A stretch of 36,826 bases of DNA, from NCBI GenBank assembly GCA_963933055.1, contig CAWVSY010000038.1, forward strand, positions 1-36,826, written 5' to 3'. A model generated the notes under the pieces. The model was not told the origin of the DNA. It worked only from the letters and a program-made list of their open reading frames with translations, and did no database searches. Each line of letters begins with the position of its first letter. Position 1 is the first letter of the stretch. Below are positions 1 through 7,344 of the stretch, one piece after another. The position numbers were made by a program, and so were the translations under genes. This DNA is from Oleispira sp963933055 (GTDB lineage Bacteria; Pseudomonadota; Gammaproteobacteria; Pseudomonadales; Oceanobacteraceae).

Positions 1-71
1 TGGATTATATTTCCATTGGCGCTTTGACTAAAGATTGCACAGCGGTTGATTTATCGATGCGTTTGGTTTGA
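1..71 (+). CDS. nadC: nadC, 3' end only (quinolinate phosphoribosyltransferase)
   Basis: Reading from base 3, the window opens with 22 codons giving DYISIGALTKDCTAVDLSMR-LV and a TGA stop at 69-71. This matches the highly conserved C-terminus of NadC, where the YIS-GALT and DLSMR segments belong to the phosphoribosyltransferase barrel. The enzyme makes nicotinate mononucleotide from quinolinate and PRPP in NAD synthesis. The rest of the gene lies before the window. In Pseudomonas nadC is also the neighbour of the pilA locus, which supports the call. Only 22 codons are visible, so the gene's integrity cannot be judged. Confidence 0.8.
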   Translation, partial: DYISIGALTKDCTAVDLSMRLV

Positions 72-98
72 ATAAGCGCTAAAGAGAAAGACAAACTA

Positions 99-1613
99 AT
101 GCAAATCTTTGGAATAACACTGAATAGATACTCTATTCCCATTATCTATTTAGCATGTGCCATTGTTGGATTTCTACTGATTCGTGAAACCGTTCATATG
201 TTCCAACACCCCATAGCGACTCGGGCTATATCCGTCTGGCTAGGTGTGGGGTTTATTGCCCTATCTATACCAGCTGTATACACCAATAAAATCCAACTAC
301 CACGCAAAGCTAGCATACTTCTTATTATCTGGCTCGCATGGGCACTACTCTCAACATTACTAGGCAACCAACCGTGGGCAGCGATGGTACGCTGGTTTGA
401 AATTTTCATCAGCGTTTTGATAGCGCTGTGCCTGTATTTTATTATTAGCCAACAGCCAAGACTGATTACATTATTGGCAAAATCAATCGGCGCGGCGGTA
501 CTACTCTGCTTATTAGCCTTTGTAGTGTATTGGAATTTATTAAACGACCCGACTAAACATAATTGGGTAAGCGACATTCCTTTTTTTGTCAATATTCGTC
601 ACTTTGGCCAACTGATAGCGGTGGCAGTTCCCCTCGGTTATTTTTTACTCCATCAATACTCGACGGATAATAAAAATACTCATTGGATTATTGGTTATTT
701 GATACTGAGCTGGGCTTTAGTATTTTGGCTTGGCGGGCGTGGCACTTTTTTAGCCGTAGTCATCACGTCTATTTTATATATGCCCATCGCTTGTAAACCC
801 GCGAAAAAATGGATACTAATCACACCATTGATCGGAGCAATGCTTTCTCAGTTTTTTATAGTAGAACACCCAAGCTTAAACTTATTTAGACTTATTGCTC
901 AAGACGGAGTTTCTCTAAATGCGTATTCATCATTCAGAGAAGTCATCTATATAGAGTCATTAATACATTGGTGGCAACAGGCTCCCATGATGGGAATTGG
1001 TGCAGATGGATATCGTCACTTGATTCCGGCTATTGGCAATGCTGAAAGCATCGCTCATCCACACAGCAGCATTATCCAATTGCTACTGTCGTTTGGGCCC
1101 ATTGGTTTATTAATTCCGACATACTTCTTCTTTATTCTAACCTGGAGAGTTATTAGAACGCCTTCTGCTGAACAGCACTTAACATCTAATGACCTTAAAG
1201 CATTCTATCTAATCCTACTTTCAACGCTAATACTGTCGTTATTTGATGGCATTCTTTATCACGCCTACGGGCTGTTTATTAGCAGTATCGTGGCAGGAAT
1301 TTGTATCGCAATGGCATTTCCTCCAGAAGTAAATACCACCTTAGATAACACAGAACTTTCTGAAAAGCCCTCCCAATATTGGACTCTGCTTACATTAACA
1401 CTGGGCATAATAGTAACGTCCGGTTATTACGCCGTATTCACTTATCAGCTGCATCATTCAAAATATGGAAATAAAAATGAGGAATGGATTAATTGGAATG
1501 CACGATACCCTGTATATTTTTCGCCAACGTGGACGTATCAACGCTACAAGCCAGAAGATATTGAACTATTAAAACAAGACTATATCGAACGCCTAAACAC
1601 GAACAAACAATAA
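99..1613 (+). CDS. O-antigen ligase-like (Wzy_C/PglL-type) membrane protein, probable pilin O-oligosaccharyltransferase
   Basis: A 504-residue polytopic membrane protein with about ten or more hydrophobic segments. A Wzy_C-type core is visible: a GGRGTFLA motif near residues 211-218, a large periplasmic loop rich in polar residues, and an HPHSSIIQLLLSFGPIGL motif from about residue 319, like the H-x-x-x-LQ-LLxxWGxxGL signature of O-antigen ligases and PglL/TfpO enzymes. These enzymes transfer lipid-linked glycans to lipid A core or to pilin on the periplasmic face. It lies 27 bp after nadC and 47 bp before a pilin accessory gene, with pilA next, so pilin is the most likely acceptor. Lipopolysaccharide O-antigen ligation (WaaL) cannot be excluded, because the families are hard to separate by eye. 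A short AGAGAAAG precedes the ATG at 99. Confidence 0.75.
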   Translation: MQIFGITLNRYSIPIIYLACAIVGFLLIRETVHMFQHPIATRAISVWLGVGFIALSIPAVYTNKIQLPRKASILLIIWLAWALLSTLLGNQPWAAMVRWFEIFISVLIALCLYFIISQQPRLITLLAKSIGAAVLLCLLAFVVYWNLLNDPTKHNWVSDIPFFVNIRHFGQLIAVAVPLGYFLLHQYSTDNKNTHWIIGYLILSWALVFWLGGRGTFLAVVITSILYMPIACKPAKKWILITPLIGAMLSQFFIVEHPSLNLFRLIAQDGVSLNAYSSFREVIYIESLIHWWQQAPMMGIGADGYRHLIPAIGNAESIAHPHSSIIQLLLSFGPIGLLIPTYFFFILTWRVIRTPSAEQHLTSNDLKAFYLILLSTLILSLFDGILYHAYGLFISSIVAGICIAMAFPPEVNTTLDNTELSEKPSQYWTLLTLTLGIIVTSGYYAVFTYQLHHSKYGNKNEEWINWNARYPVYFSPTWTYQRYKPEDIELLKQDYIERLNTNKQ

Positions 1614-1660
1614 TAGTAGACTACTTCTTTCAACAACGACCTCTAATACTAGGATAATCA

Positions 1661-2302
1661 ATGACACTTCAAAGTATGAACCGTTACCAAGCTTTTGCTA
1701 TTCATATAGCAATGAGCTTAATCATCTTCTTAGTTTTACTGATTTGTATCACTCAATATTGGTACCCTGGAATTTTATTTGAAACCGATAATGGCTGGAA
1801 GGCAATTGCTTTAATCGTCAGCATCGATTTAATTTTAGGTCCGCTACTGACCTTAATTATATTCAACCCTAAAAAGAGTAGTTTAAAATTTGATTTATGG
1901 GTCATTGCATTAATTCAAACTGCAGCACTCATTTATGGCACCTGGACAATTCATTCCAGCCGCCCACTAGCCATTGCTTACGTTAACAAAAGCTTTATCA
2001 CTTTTTATGCCAATGCTGAGAATGCCGATGACATACAAAAAACAGTAGCGACCTTAAAAACCCGTCAATTATTCTATGTATTTGACGACATAAAGCCGAG
2101 TAATACCATTAATGTAAATCAGCTTGTCCCCTATGCTTCACATGCAAAAGCAGTCGCTAGCAGCAAAAGTGCTTATCACCATCCATCTTCTCTAGATAAT
2201 GCTATATGGGTACAAATAGACCCTCTCGCTTCAACTAACCGCTATTTGAAAATCGACAAAAAAATGGGAACAATTATTAGTTTTAGTAAGCAAGTAAAAT
2301 AG
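1661..2302 (+). CDS. tfpZ: TfpX/TfpZ family type IV pilin accessory protein
   Basis: A 213-residue protein. It has an N-terminal membrane helix (about residues 12-32), two more hydrophobic segments (about 45-67 and 79-97) with the DLILGPLLTLIIFNPKKSS stretch typical of the family, then a periplasmic domain of roughly 115 residues. In P. aeruginosa the related TfpX, TfpY and TfpZ proteins are encoded beside particular pilin alleles and help those pilins assemble into retractable pili; their biochemical role is not settled. Here it sits between the ligase-like gene and pilA, the expected context. No U-tract terminator follows it, so some read-through toward pilA is possible. The family call rests on the membrane layout and motif; the exact subfamily (X, Y or Z) is uncertain. 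Confidence 0.75.
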   Translation: MTLQSMNRYQAFAIHIAMSLIIFLVLLICITQYWYPGILFETDNGWKAIALIVSIDLILGPLLTLIIFNPKKSSLKFDLWVIALIQTAALIYGTWTIHSSRPLAIAYVNKSFITFYANAENADDIQKTVATLKTRQLFYVFDDIKPSNTINVNQLVPYASHAKAVASSKSAYHHPSSLDNAIWVQIDPLASTNRYLKIDKKMGTIISFSKQVK

Positions 2303-2340
2303 CAAATATATTCAACGCAGAACAAGCACCGACACCATTT

Positions 2341-2373
2341 TTAACTAACTGACAAAAATTGTCAGTTAGTTAA
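2341..2373. repeat. Perfect 15-bp inverted repeat with a 3-nt loop
   Basis: The left arm TTAACTAACTGACAA (2341-2355) and the right arm TTGTCAGTTAGTTAA (2359-2373) are exact reverse complements around AAA. The hairpin lies 38 bp after the pilin accessory gene and about 150-180 bp upstream of the predicted pilA transcription start. No run of T follows on either strand, so it is not a textbook intrinsic terminator. The distance suits an enhancer site for the sigma-54 activator PilR, but this is inference. Confidence 0.75.
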
Positions 2374-2388
2374 TCTAAACATGGTTAC

Positions 2389-2404
2389 TGTTAACCAGTT
2401 AACA
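2389..2404. repeat. Short palindrome upstream of pilA (TGTTAAC-CA-GTTAACA)
   Basis: Two perfect 7-bp arms lie around a CA centre, 15 bp downstream of the larger inverted repeat and about 120-135 bp before the predicted pilA transcription start. It is operator-like by symmetry; no binding protein can be named from the sequence. Confidence 0.5.
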
Positions 2405-2495
2405 CAAGCCTATTTGGGATATCTAGACGCGCCTACCCAAGAAGGGTATGCTTTACGGCACTTATAGCAAGAAATTACTGTTCACTTTTAATAGT

Positions 2496-2511
2496 TGGCA
2501 CCAAATCTGCT
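2496..2511 (+). promoter_or_regulatory. Sigma-54 (RpoN) promoter of pilA
   Basis: TGGCACCAAATCTGCT matches the -24/-12 consensus TGGCAC-N5-TTGCW except for C in place of the first T of the -12 element. The invariant GG (2497-2498) and GC (2509-2510) have the required spacing. Transcription would start near 2522, leaving a leader of about 78 nt before the pilA ATG. PilS/PilR-driven, RpoN-dependent pilA transcription is known in Pseudomonas and relatives. Confidence 0.85.
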
Positions 2512-2599
2512 ATGTGTGTAACTTGTTAATTAAATAATATGCGTTATCAAAGTCTAATTGACTAAATAACTCATTCATAAAAAACTTTTGGAGCATTCC

Positions 2600-3199
2600 A
2601 TGAAATCAATTCAAAAAGGTTTTACCTTAATCGAACTCATGATCGTTATCGCGATCATCGGTATTCTAGCTTCTGTTGCGCTACCAGCGTATCGTGAGTA
2701 TATTGTTACTACTGAACTAAGTACCACATTCCTAAGTGTTGCTAACATTCAACGCGCTGTTGAAACCCGAGCATCTAGATTCGGTATCCCAGCAGTAGTT
2801 ACTGCTGCTGCAAACCCTCGTTCAGCTGTTTGTGCAGGTGGCGCAAACGATACTTGCTGGAAAGAGCGTCTAGGTTTACCAGCACGTCCTAATTTAGAAG
2901 GGGCTATTACTGGCATAACTGTAGGGCCTTCTGTAGCAGCAACTCTAGTATGTGGCACTGGTTCTGGCACGCTTCCTACAGCAGCTGTTGTAACTGTAGC
3001 TGGAGCAATCATATTAACAATGGACGGATCTATTGATCCAGGTCTTGCTGGCACTTATTACATATCTCCAATTGCTGGCCCTGCTGGTCTTGATTGGGTA
3101 ACATTCTCATCATCAGTTACACAAAGTGCAGCAAATCCAATGATTGAACTTGCATGTGATTGGATCAATGACAACGTGAATGGTAGTAACGGTTCTTAA
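2600..3199 (+). CDS. pilA: Type IV pilin (major pilin PilA)
   Basis: A prepilin of 199 residues. The start is the ATG at 2600, preceded by GGAG at 2590-2593; an upstream in-frame TTG at 2588 is part of this ribosome-binding site. The leader MKSIQKG is followed by FTLIELMIVIAIIGILASVA, so PilD would cut after Gly7. The mature protein then starts with Phe, to be N-methylated, with the essential Glu at mature position 5. The mature form of about 192 residues is longer than group I and II Pseudomonas pilins. Four cysteines (78, 86, 118, 186) could form two disulfides, one the usual C-terminal loop. The globular part is rich in Ala, Gly and Thr, and the protein ends in NGSNGS with a terminal serine. 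An RpoN promoter lies upstream, a terminator follows at once, and pilBCD come next. Confidence 0.93.
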   Translation: MKSIQKGFTLIELMIVIAIIGILASVALPAYREYIVTTELSTTFLSVANIQRAVETRASRFGIPAVVTAAANPRSAVCAGGANDTCWKERLGLPARPNLEGAITGITVGPSVAATLVCGTGSGTLPTAAVVTVAGAIILTMDGSIDPGLAGTYYISPIAGPAGLDWVTFSSSVTQSAANPMIELACDWINDNVNGSNGS

Positions 3200-3219
3200 T
3201 AAAGACCTTGCTATTTAAG

Positions 3220-3242
3220 AAAGGCCCTTCGGGGTCTTTTTT
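3220..3242 (+). terminator. Intrinsic terminator after pilA
   Basis: AAAGGCCC, a TTCG tetraloop, then GGGTCTTT and further T residues. The 8-bp stem has one G-T wobble and a stable UUCG loop. It lies 20 bp after the pilA stop, so abundant pilin mRNA can end before pilB. Confidence 0.88.
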
Positions 3243-3362
3243 ATTGCCTGCAATATCACTCATCACTTACAAACTTCCACCACTCCATCAAACTGTTTCA
3301 CACTCCTTTCAATTCCTCCCCCTCTCGAAAGCGCTTTACCCACCCAGCCTTTCCCATTCCTC

Positions 3363-3368
3363 TATAAT
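3363..3368 (+). promoter_or_regulatory. Possible -10 element for pilBCD-coaE
   Basis: A perfect TATAAT lies 61 bp before the pilB start, in the 187-bp gap after the pilA terminator. No good -35 hexamer stands 16-18 bp upstream; the nearest match, TTTACC at 3335-3340, is about 22 bp away. A separate promoter for pilB is expected from the terminator, but this one is weakly supported. No strong ribosome-binding site precedes the pilB ATG. Confidence 0.35.
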
Positions 3369-3429
3369 TGCAGTACACTAACTAATAGCATCTACACATC
3401 AAAAGCAATTATAAAAAAGCACCTATTGT

Positions 3430-5115
3430 ATGAATCTAAATGGTTTAGCCCGATCTTTAGCCCAAGCTGGTTTGATTGAAGCCGATAAAGCCCAGCAAGC
3501 AATGGAAATAGCCAAAAATGAAAAGTCTTCATTTATCACAATTGCGATTGCTAAAGGTTATGCAGATCCCTTAAAAGTCGCCATATTTGCATCAACCGAA
3601 TTTGGTCTTCCACTATTGGATCTAGCCGCTTTTGATACAGAACTGCTAGCCAAAGATATCGTGAGTAGCGACCTGGTTGAAAAGCATCGAGTCTTACCCC
3701 TGCTAAAACGTGGTAACCGTTTATTTATTGCCCAAAGTGACCCGTCTAATATTACGGCGATTGATGAAATAAAATTCAATACCGGCATGAATGTCGAGCC
3801 TGTTTTAGTTGAAGAAAACAAACTCGCCATATTAGTAGAAAAGTTCATCTCGTCAGAAGAAACGGCTTTTGATGATTTTGACGATGAAGATCTCGATGTT
3901 GATATTGAAAACCCTGAAGAAACACAAAAAACCGATGAACCCGGTACTGGCGATGATGCACCGATTGTGCGTTTTGTTAACAAAATGCTATTAGATGCGA
4001 TTAAAGCAGGATCTTCTGATCTTCATTTTGAACCCTATGAAAAACGCTATCGCGTACGCTGCCGCACAGATGGTGTATTACACGAAGTTTCTAGCCCACC
4101 TATTAATTTGGCAGGCAAGATTGCAGCTCGCTTAAAAGTTATGTCACAAATGGATATTTCAGAGCGACGCGTGCCACAAGATGGCCGCATCAAGATGAAA
4201 ATATCTAAAAACAAAGCCATCGACTTTCGCGTAAATACCTTACCTACTTTGTGGGGTGAAAAGGTTGTATTGCGTATTCTTGATCCATCCAGCGCGAAAA
4301 TGGGCATCGATGCCCTCGGCTATGAAGAGAATCAAAAAGCCTTATACATGGAAGCGCTGTCTCAGCCGCAAGGGATGATTCTAGTCACGGGGCCAACAGG
4401 CTCTGGTAAAACGGTATCGTTATATACCGGCTTGAATATTCTTAATACCGAAGAAACCAATATTTCAACGGCAGAAGACCCTGTGGAAATTAACCTGGAA
4501 GGTATTAATCAGGTTAACGTAAACGCGAAGGTGGGCTTAGATTTTGGTCAAGCATTACGTTCTTTCTTGCGTCAAGATCCTGATATCATCATGGTAGGTG
4601 AAATTCGAGATTTAGATACCGCCTCTATTGCCATTAAAGCAGCCCAAACAGGACACCTAGTATTATCCACACTCCACACTAACAGTGCCCCTGAGACACT
4701 AACTCGTTTAGCTAATATGGGCGTTCCGTCGTTTAATATTGCAACATCAGTAAGTCTTATTATTGCTCAACGCTTAGGTCGTCGTTTATGCAGCGCCTGC
4801 AAACAACCGGCTGATATTCCCAAGCAGGTATTATTAGACGCAGGTTTGACGGAAGAATTAATCGAAAATGGTGAATTTTTCAAACCTAATGGCTGTGATG
4901 CATGCAATAAGGGCTATAAAGGACGCGTCGGTATTTATGAAGTAGTAAAAATCACCCCCGCACTGTCTAGAATCATTATGGATAATGGCAACTCACTAGA
5001 AATTGCGGCGATTGCTAAAGACGAAGGCTTTGATAATTTACGAACCTCAGCATTAAAGAAAGTCGCTCAAGGGGTTACTAGCCTTGAAGAAGCCAACCGA
5101 GTCACAGCAGATTAA
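3430..5115 (+). CDS. pilB: Type IV pilus extension ATPase PilB
   Basis: A 561-residue cytoplasmic hexameric ATPase that powers pilus polymerisation. An N-terminal MshEN-like domain (about residues 1-140) is followed by an acidic linker rich in Asp and Glu (about 138-176), then the GspE/PilT-type core. Visible motifs are Walker A GPTGSGKT (321-328), the Asp box LRQDPDIIMVGEIRD with the Walker B acidic residues, and a His box (TGHLVLSTLHTN). Two CxxC pairs (CSAC and CDAC) after the core form the zinc site seen in PilB but absent in retraction ATPases such as PilT. Length is typical (E. coli GspE about 490, Pseudomonas PilB 566). It heads the pilB-pilC-pilD-coaE run. No retraction ATPase is present in the window. 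Confidence 0.96.
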   Translation: MNLNGLARSLAQAGLIEADKAQQAMEIAKNEKSSFITIAIAKGYADPLKVAIFASTEFGLPLLDLAAFDTELLAKDIVSSDLVEKHRVLPLLKRGNRLFIAQSDPSNITAIDEIKFNTGMNVEPVLVEENKLAILVEKFISSEETAFDDFDDEDLDVDIENPEETQKTDEPGTGDDAPIVRFVNKMLLDAIKAGSSDLHFEPYEKRYRVRCRTDGVLHEVSSPPINLAGKIAARLKVMSQMDISERRVPQDGRIKMKISKNKAIDFRVNTLPTLWGEKVVLRILDPSSAKMGIDALGYEENQKALYMEALSQPQGMILVTGPTGSGKTVSLYTGLNILNTEETNISTAEDPVEINLEGINQVNVNAKVGLDFGQALRSFLRQDPDIIMVGEIRDLDTASIAIKAAQTGHLVLSTLHTNSAPETLTRLANMGVPSFNIATSVSLIIAQRLGRRLCSACKQPADIPKQVLLDAGLTEELIENGEFFKPNGCDACNKGYKGRVGIYEVVKITPALSRIIMDNGNSLEIAAIAKDEGFDNLRTSALKKVAQGVTSLEEANRVTAD

Positions 5116-5156
5116 TTCGCCTTGCGACTTTAAAGAATAGAAATTGGAATTTTAAA

Positions 5157-6383
5157 ATGGCCAAAGATAAAAAAACAAAATCACTGCAGTTCGAGTGGGA
5201 AGGCACCAATCGTAAAGGACAAAAGGTTAAAGGAGAAACCTCCGGTCCTAATCTTGCGACGGTTAAAGCTCAACTACGTAAACAAGGTGTACAGCCAGGT
5301 AAGGTCAAAAAGAAAGCAACGGCATTATTCAGCTTCGGTGGTAGCAAAAAAATAACGTCGACAGACATTACCTTTTTTACTCGCCAAATGGCGACCATGA
5401 TGAAAGCCGGTGTTCCTTTAGTACAATCATTTGATATTGTGGGTGATGGTGCAGATAACCCAGCGATGAAAGAGTTGATTGCACAGGTGCGTGATGATGT
5501 ATCCGCGGGTAATGATTTTGCTTCTGCGTTAAAGAAACACCCTAAGCATTTTGATGATTTATTTTGCAATCTGATTGAGTCTGGCGAACAGTCAGGGGCT
5601 TTAGAACAAATGCTTGATAAAGTTGCTATTTACCAAGAAAAAACAGAAGCCTTAAAAGCAAAAATCAAAAAGGCCATGATGTACCCGGCAATAACAATGG
5701 TTGTCGCTTCTATCGTAACGGTTATTCTTTTAGTAAAAGTAGTGCCGACCTTTGAATCTATGTTCAAAAGCTTTGGCTCTGACTTACCTGCACCGACAAA
5801 AATGGTTGTGGCAATTTCTGAGTGGACCCAAGCGTATTGGTATTACATGGTTGCTGTGATTGTAGGGTTTGTAGTCAGTTTAAAACAGGCACTTGCTCGC
5901 TCTCCCGCTTTTAAAGATAAGTTTGAAGCCGGGCTATTAAAAGCACCCGTATTTGGCGACTTATTAATGAAAGCCGCTATTGCGCGTTTTGCACGTGTAC
6001 TATCAACCACCTTTGCTGCTGGTGTTCCACTAGTAGAAGCCTTAGATTCTGTTGCCGGTGCGGTAGGTAACTCGGTTTATCGCAAGGCTGTTTTTAATGT
6101 GCGCGATGAAGTATCACAAGGCCAGCAAATGCACTTTGCCATGAGAGCCACGGGGGTATTCCCTAATATGGTTGTGCAAATGACCAGTATTGGTGAAGAA
6201 TCCGGTGCATTGGATAGTATGCTGTCAAAAGCGGCTGACTATTTTGAAGATGAAGTTGATAATGCCGTTGATAATTTAACCGCATTAATGGAACCTTTAG
6301 TCATGTCATTCTTAGGGGTAGTTATTGGTGGCATGATCGTCGCAATGTACTTACCAATCTTCGAAATGGGTAAAGCGATTTAA
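5157..6383 (+). CDS. pilC: Type IV pilus inner-membrane platform protein PilC
   Basis: 408 residues, the usual length. Two homologous T2SSF domains are visible, at about residues 75-200 and 278-400. Each starts with a similar FxRxxATMMKAGVPLVQ-like or FARVLSTTFAAGVPLVE-like segment and carries an ESGEQSGAL or GEESGAL motif. Membrane helices lie at about 178-198, 225-245 and 378-400. PilC sits in the inner membrane and couples PilB to pilin insertion. It follows pilB by 41 bp, and its TAA shares one base with the pilD ATG (TAATG), so translation is probably coupled. Confidence 0.95.
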   Translation: MAKDKKTKSLQFEWEGTNRKGQKVKGETSGPNLATVKAQLRKQGVQPGKVKKKATALFSFGGSKKITSTDITFFTRQMATMMKAGVPLVQSFDIVGDGADNPAMKELIAQVRDDVSAGNDFASALKKHPKHFDDLFCNLIESGEQSGALEQMLDKVAIYQEKTEALKAKIKKAMMYPAITMVVASIVTVILLVKVVPTFESMFKSFGSDLPAPTKMVVAISEWTQAYWYYMVAVIVGFVVSLKQALARSPAFKDKFEAGLLKAPVFGDLLMKAAIARFARVLSTTFAAGVPLVEALDSVAGAVGNSVYRKAVFNVRDEVSQGQQMHFAMRATGVFPNMVVQMTSIGEESGALDSMLSKAADYFEDEVDNAVDNLTALMEPLVMSFLGVVIGGMIVAMYLPIFEMGKAI

Positions 6384-7315
6384 TGACTTTTTTATTAAAT
6401 AGTGTGCAACTAGCATCCTTTGCTGATGTTGCATACTACCTGCAACATCAACCCTATGCATTACCTGTTATTGTTCTTGTTCTGTCTCTACTGATTGGCA
6501 GCTTTCTAAATGTTGTCATACTTCGCTATCCGATCATGCTGTTTCGCAGCTGGTTAATTGATAGCAAAGATCTTAGAGAAAACTTACCCGAGCACGATGC
6601 CCTTAAGAATTTAGACTCTCCCTATACGCTTTCTAAACCAGCATCGCACTGCCCTCGCTGCCACAGTCCTGTTAAAGCGTGGCAAAACATTCCGATTATT
6701 AGCTACCTATTATTAAAAGGTAAGTGCTCTGGCTGCGCTGAACATGGCAAAAAAACTAAAATTTCTATTCGCTATCCACTGGTTGAACTAGCAACAGGAT
6801 TATTAAGCCTAGCTTTGCTTGTTAAATTTCCACTTTCCATTCAACTCGCCGCCATGCTGGTATTTACTTGGTCGCTCGTCGCAATGAGCATGATCGATAT
6901 CGACCACCAAATCTTGCCTGATGCCATGACTCTGTCGCTAATGTGGCTCGGCTTAATTTTGAATATTAATGGTACTTTTGTTGATTTAGAAAGTGCGGTT
7001 ATTGGCGCTATGGCTGGCTATTTATCACTATGGTCGGTCTTTTGGCTATTTAAGCTCGCCACAGGCAAAGACGGTATGGGTTATGGAGACTTCAAGCTAT
7101 TAGCAGCATTAGGCGCTTGGTTTGGCTGGCAGTTCTTACCAATGATTATTTTATTGTCTTCTTTAGTCGGTGCTGTAGTTGGTATTGCAGGCATTTTAAT
7201 AATGGGCCGCGATAAAAACATCCCGATTCCTTTTGGTCCTTATTTAGCGGCGGCAGGTTGGATTGCAGCGATGTGGGGTACTGAGATTATGGACTGGTAC
7301 TTACCAACTCTTTAG
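6383..7315 (+). CDS. pilD: Prepilin peptidase and N-methyltransferase PilD
   Basis: A 310-residue polytopic membrane aspartyl protease that removes the prepilin leader and methylates the new N-terminal Phe. An N-terminal helix with GSFLNVVILR (39-48) precedes a cytoplasmic zinc-binding region with two CxxC pairs (Cys90/93 and Cys115/118), as in methyltransferase-competent family members. The catalytic aspartates lie in IDIDHQILPD (171-180) and GMGYGD (231-236), the classic TFPP GxGD site. About seven further helices follow. Its substrates include PilA from this locus and probably minor pilins and type II secretion pseudopilins elsewhere. The start overlaps the pilC stop by one base; the first ~20 residues are not conserved, so a slightly later start is possible. 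Confidence 0.95.
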   Translation: MTFLLNSVQLASFADVAYYLQHQPYALPVIVLVLSLLIGSFLNVVILRYPIMLFRSWLIDSKDLRENLPEHDALKNLDSPYTLSKPASHCPRCHSPVKAWQNIPIISYLLLKGKCSGCAEHGKKTKISIRYPLVELATGLLSLALLVKFPLSIQLAAMLVFTWSLVAMSMIDIDHQILPDAMTLSLMWLGLILNINGTFVDLESAVIGAMAGYLSLWSVFWLFKLATGKDGMGYGDFKLLAALGAWFGWQFLPMIILLSSLVGAVVGIAGILIMGRDKNIPIPFGPYLAAAGWIAAMWGTEIMDWYLPTL

Positions 7316-7344
7316 GAGGGTTGGTTCTTTAGGATATTGATAAC

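Noticed and set aside
99..1613. Assigning this gene as waaL (lipopolysaccharide O-antigen ligase)
   Set aside because: Possible from the fold alone, but no lipopolysaccharide genes are nearby while pilin genes are; context favours a pilin ligase, so no symbol was given.
2341..2373. Intrinsic terminator after the pilin accessory gene
   Set aside because: The inverted repeat is perfect but no T-run follows on either strand, so I left it as an inverted repeat of unknown role.
2588..2599. Alternative TTG start for pilA adding four residues
   Set aside because: The TTG lies in the ribosome-binding site (TTGGAGC) of the ATG at 2600, and the shorter leader fits prepilin leaders better.
3243..3429. 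Possible tRNA between pilA and pilB, as found in P. aeruginosa
   Set aside because: The interval is pyrimidine-rich, with no cloverleaf arms or T-loop sequence that I can find.
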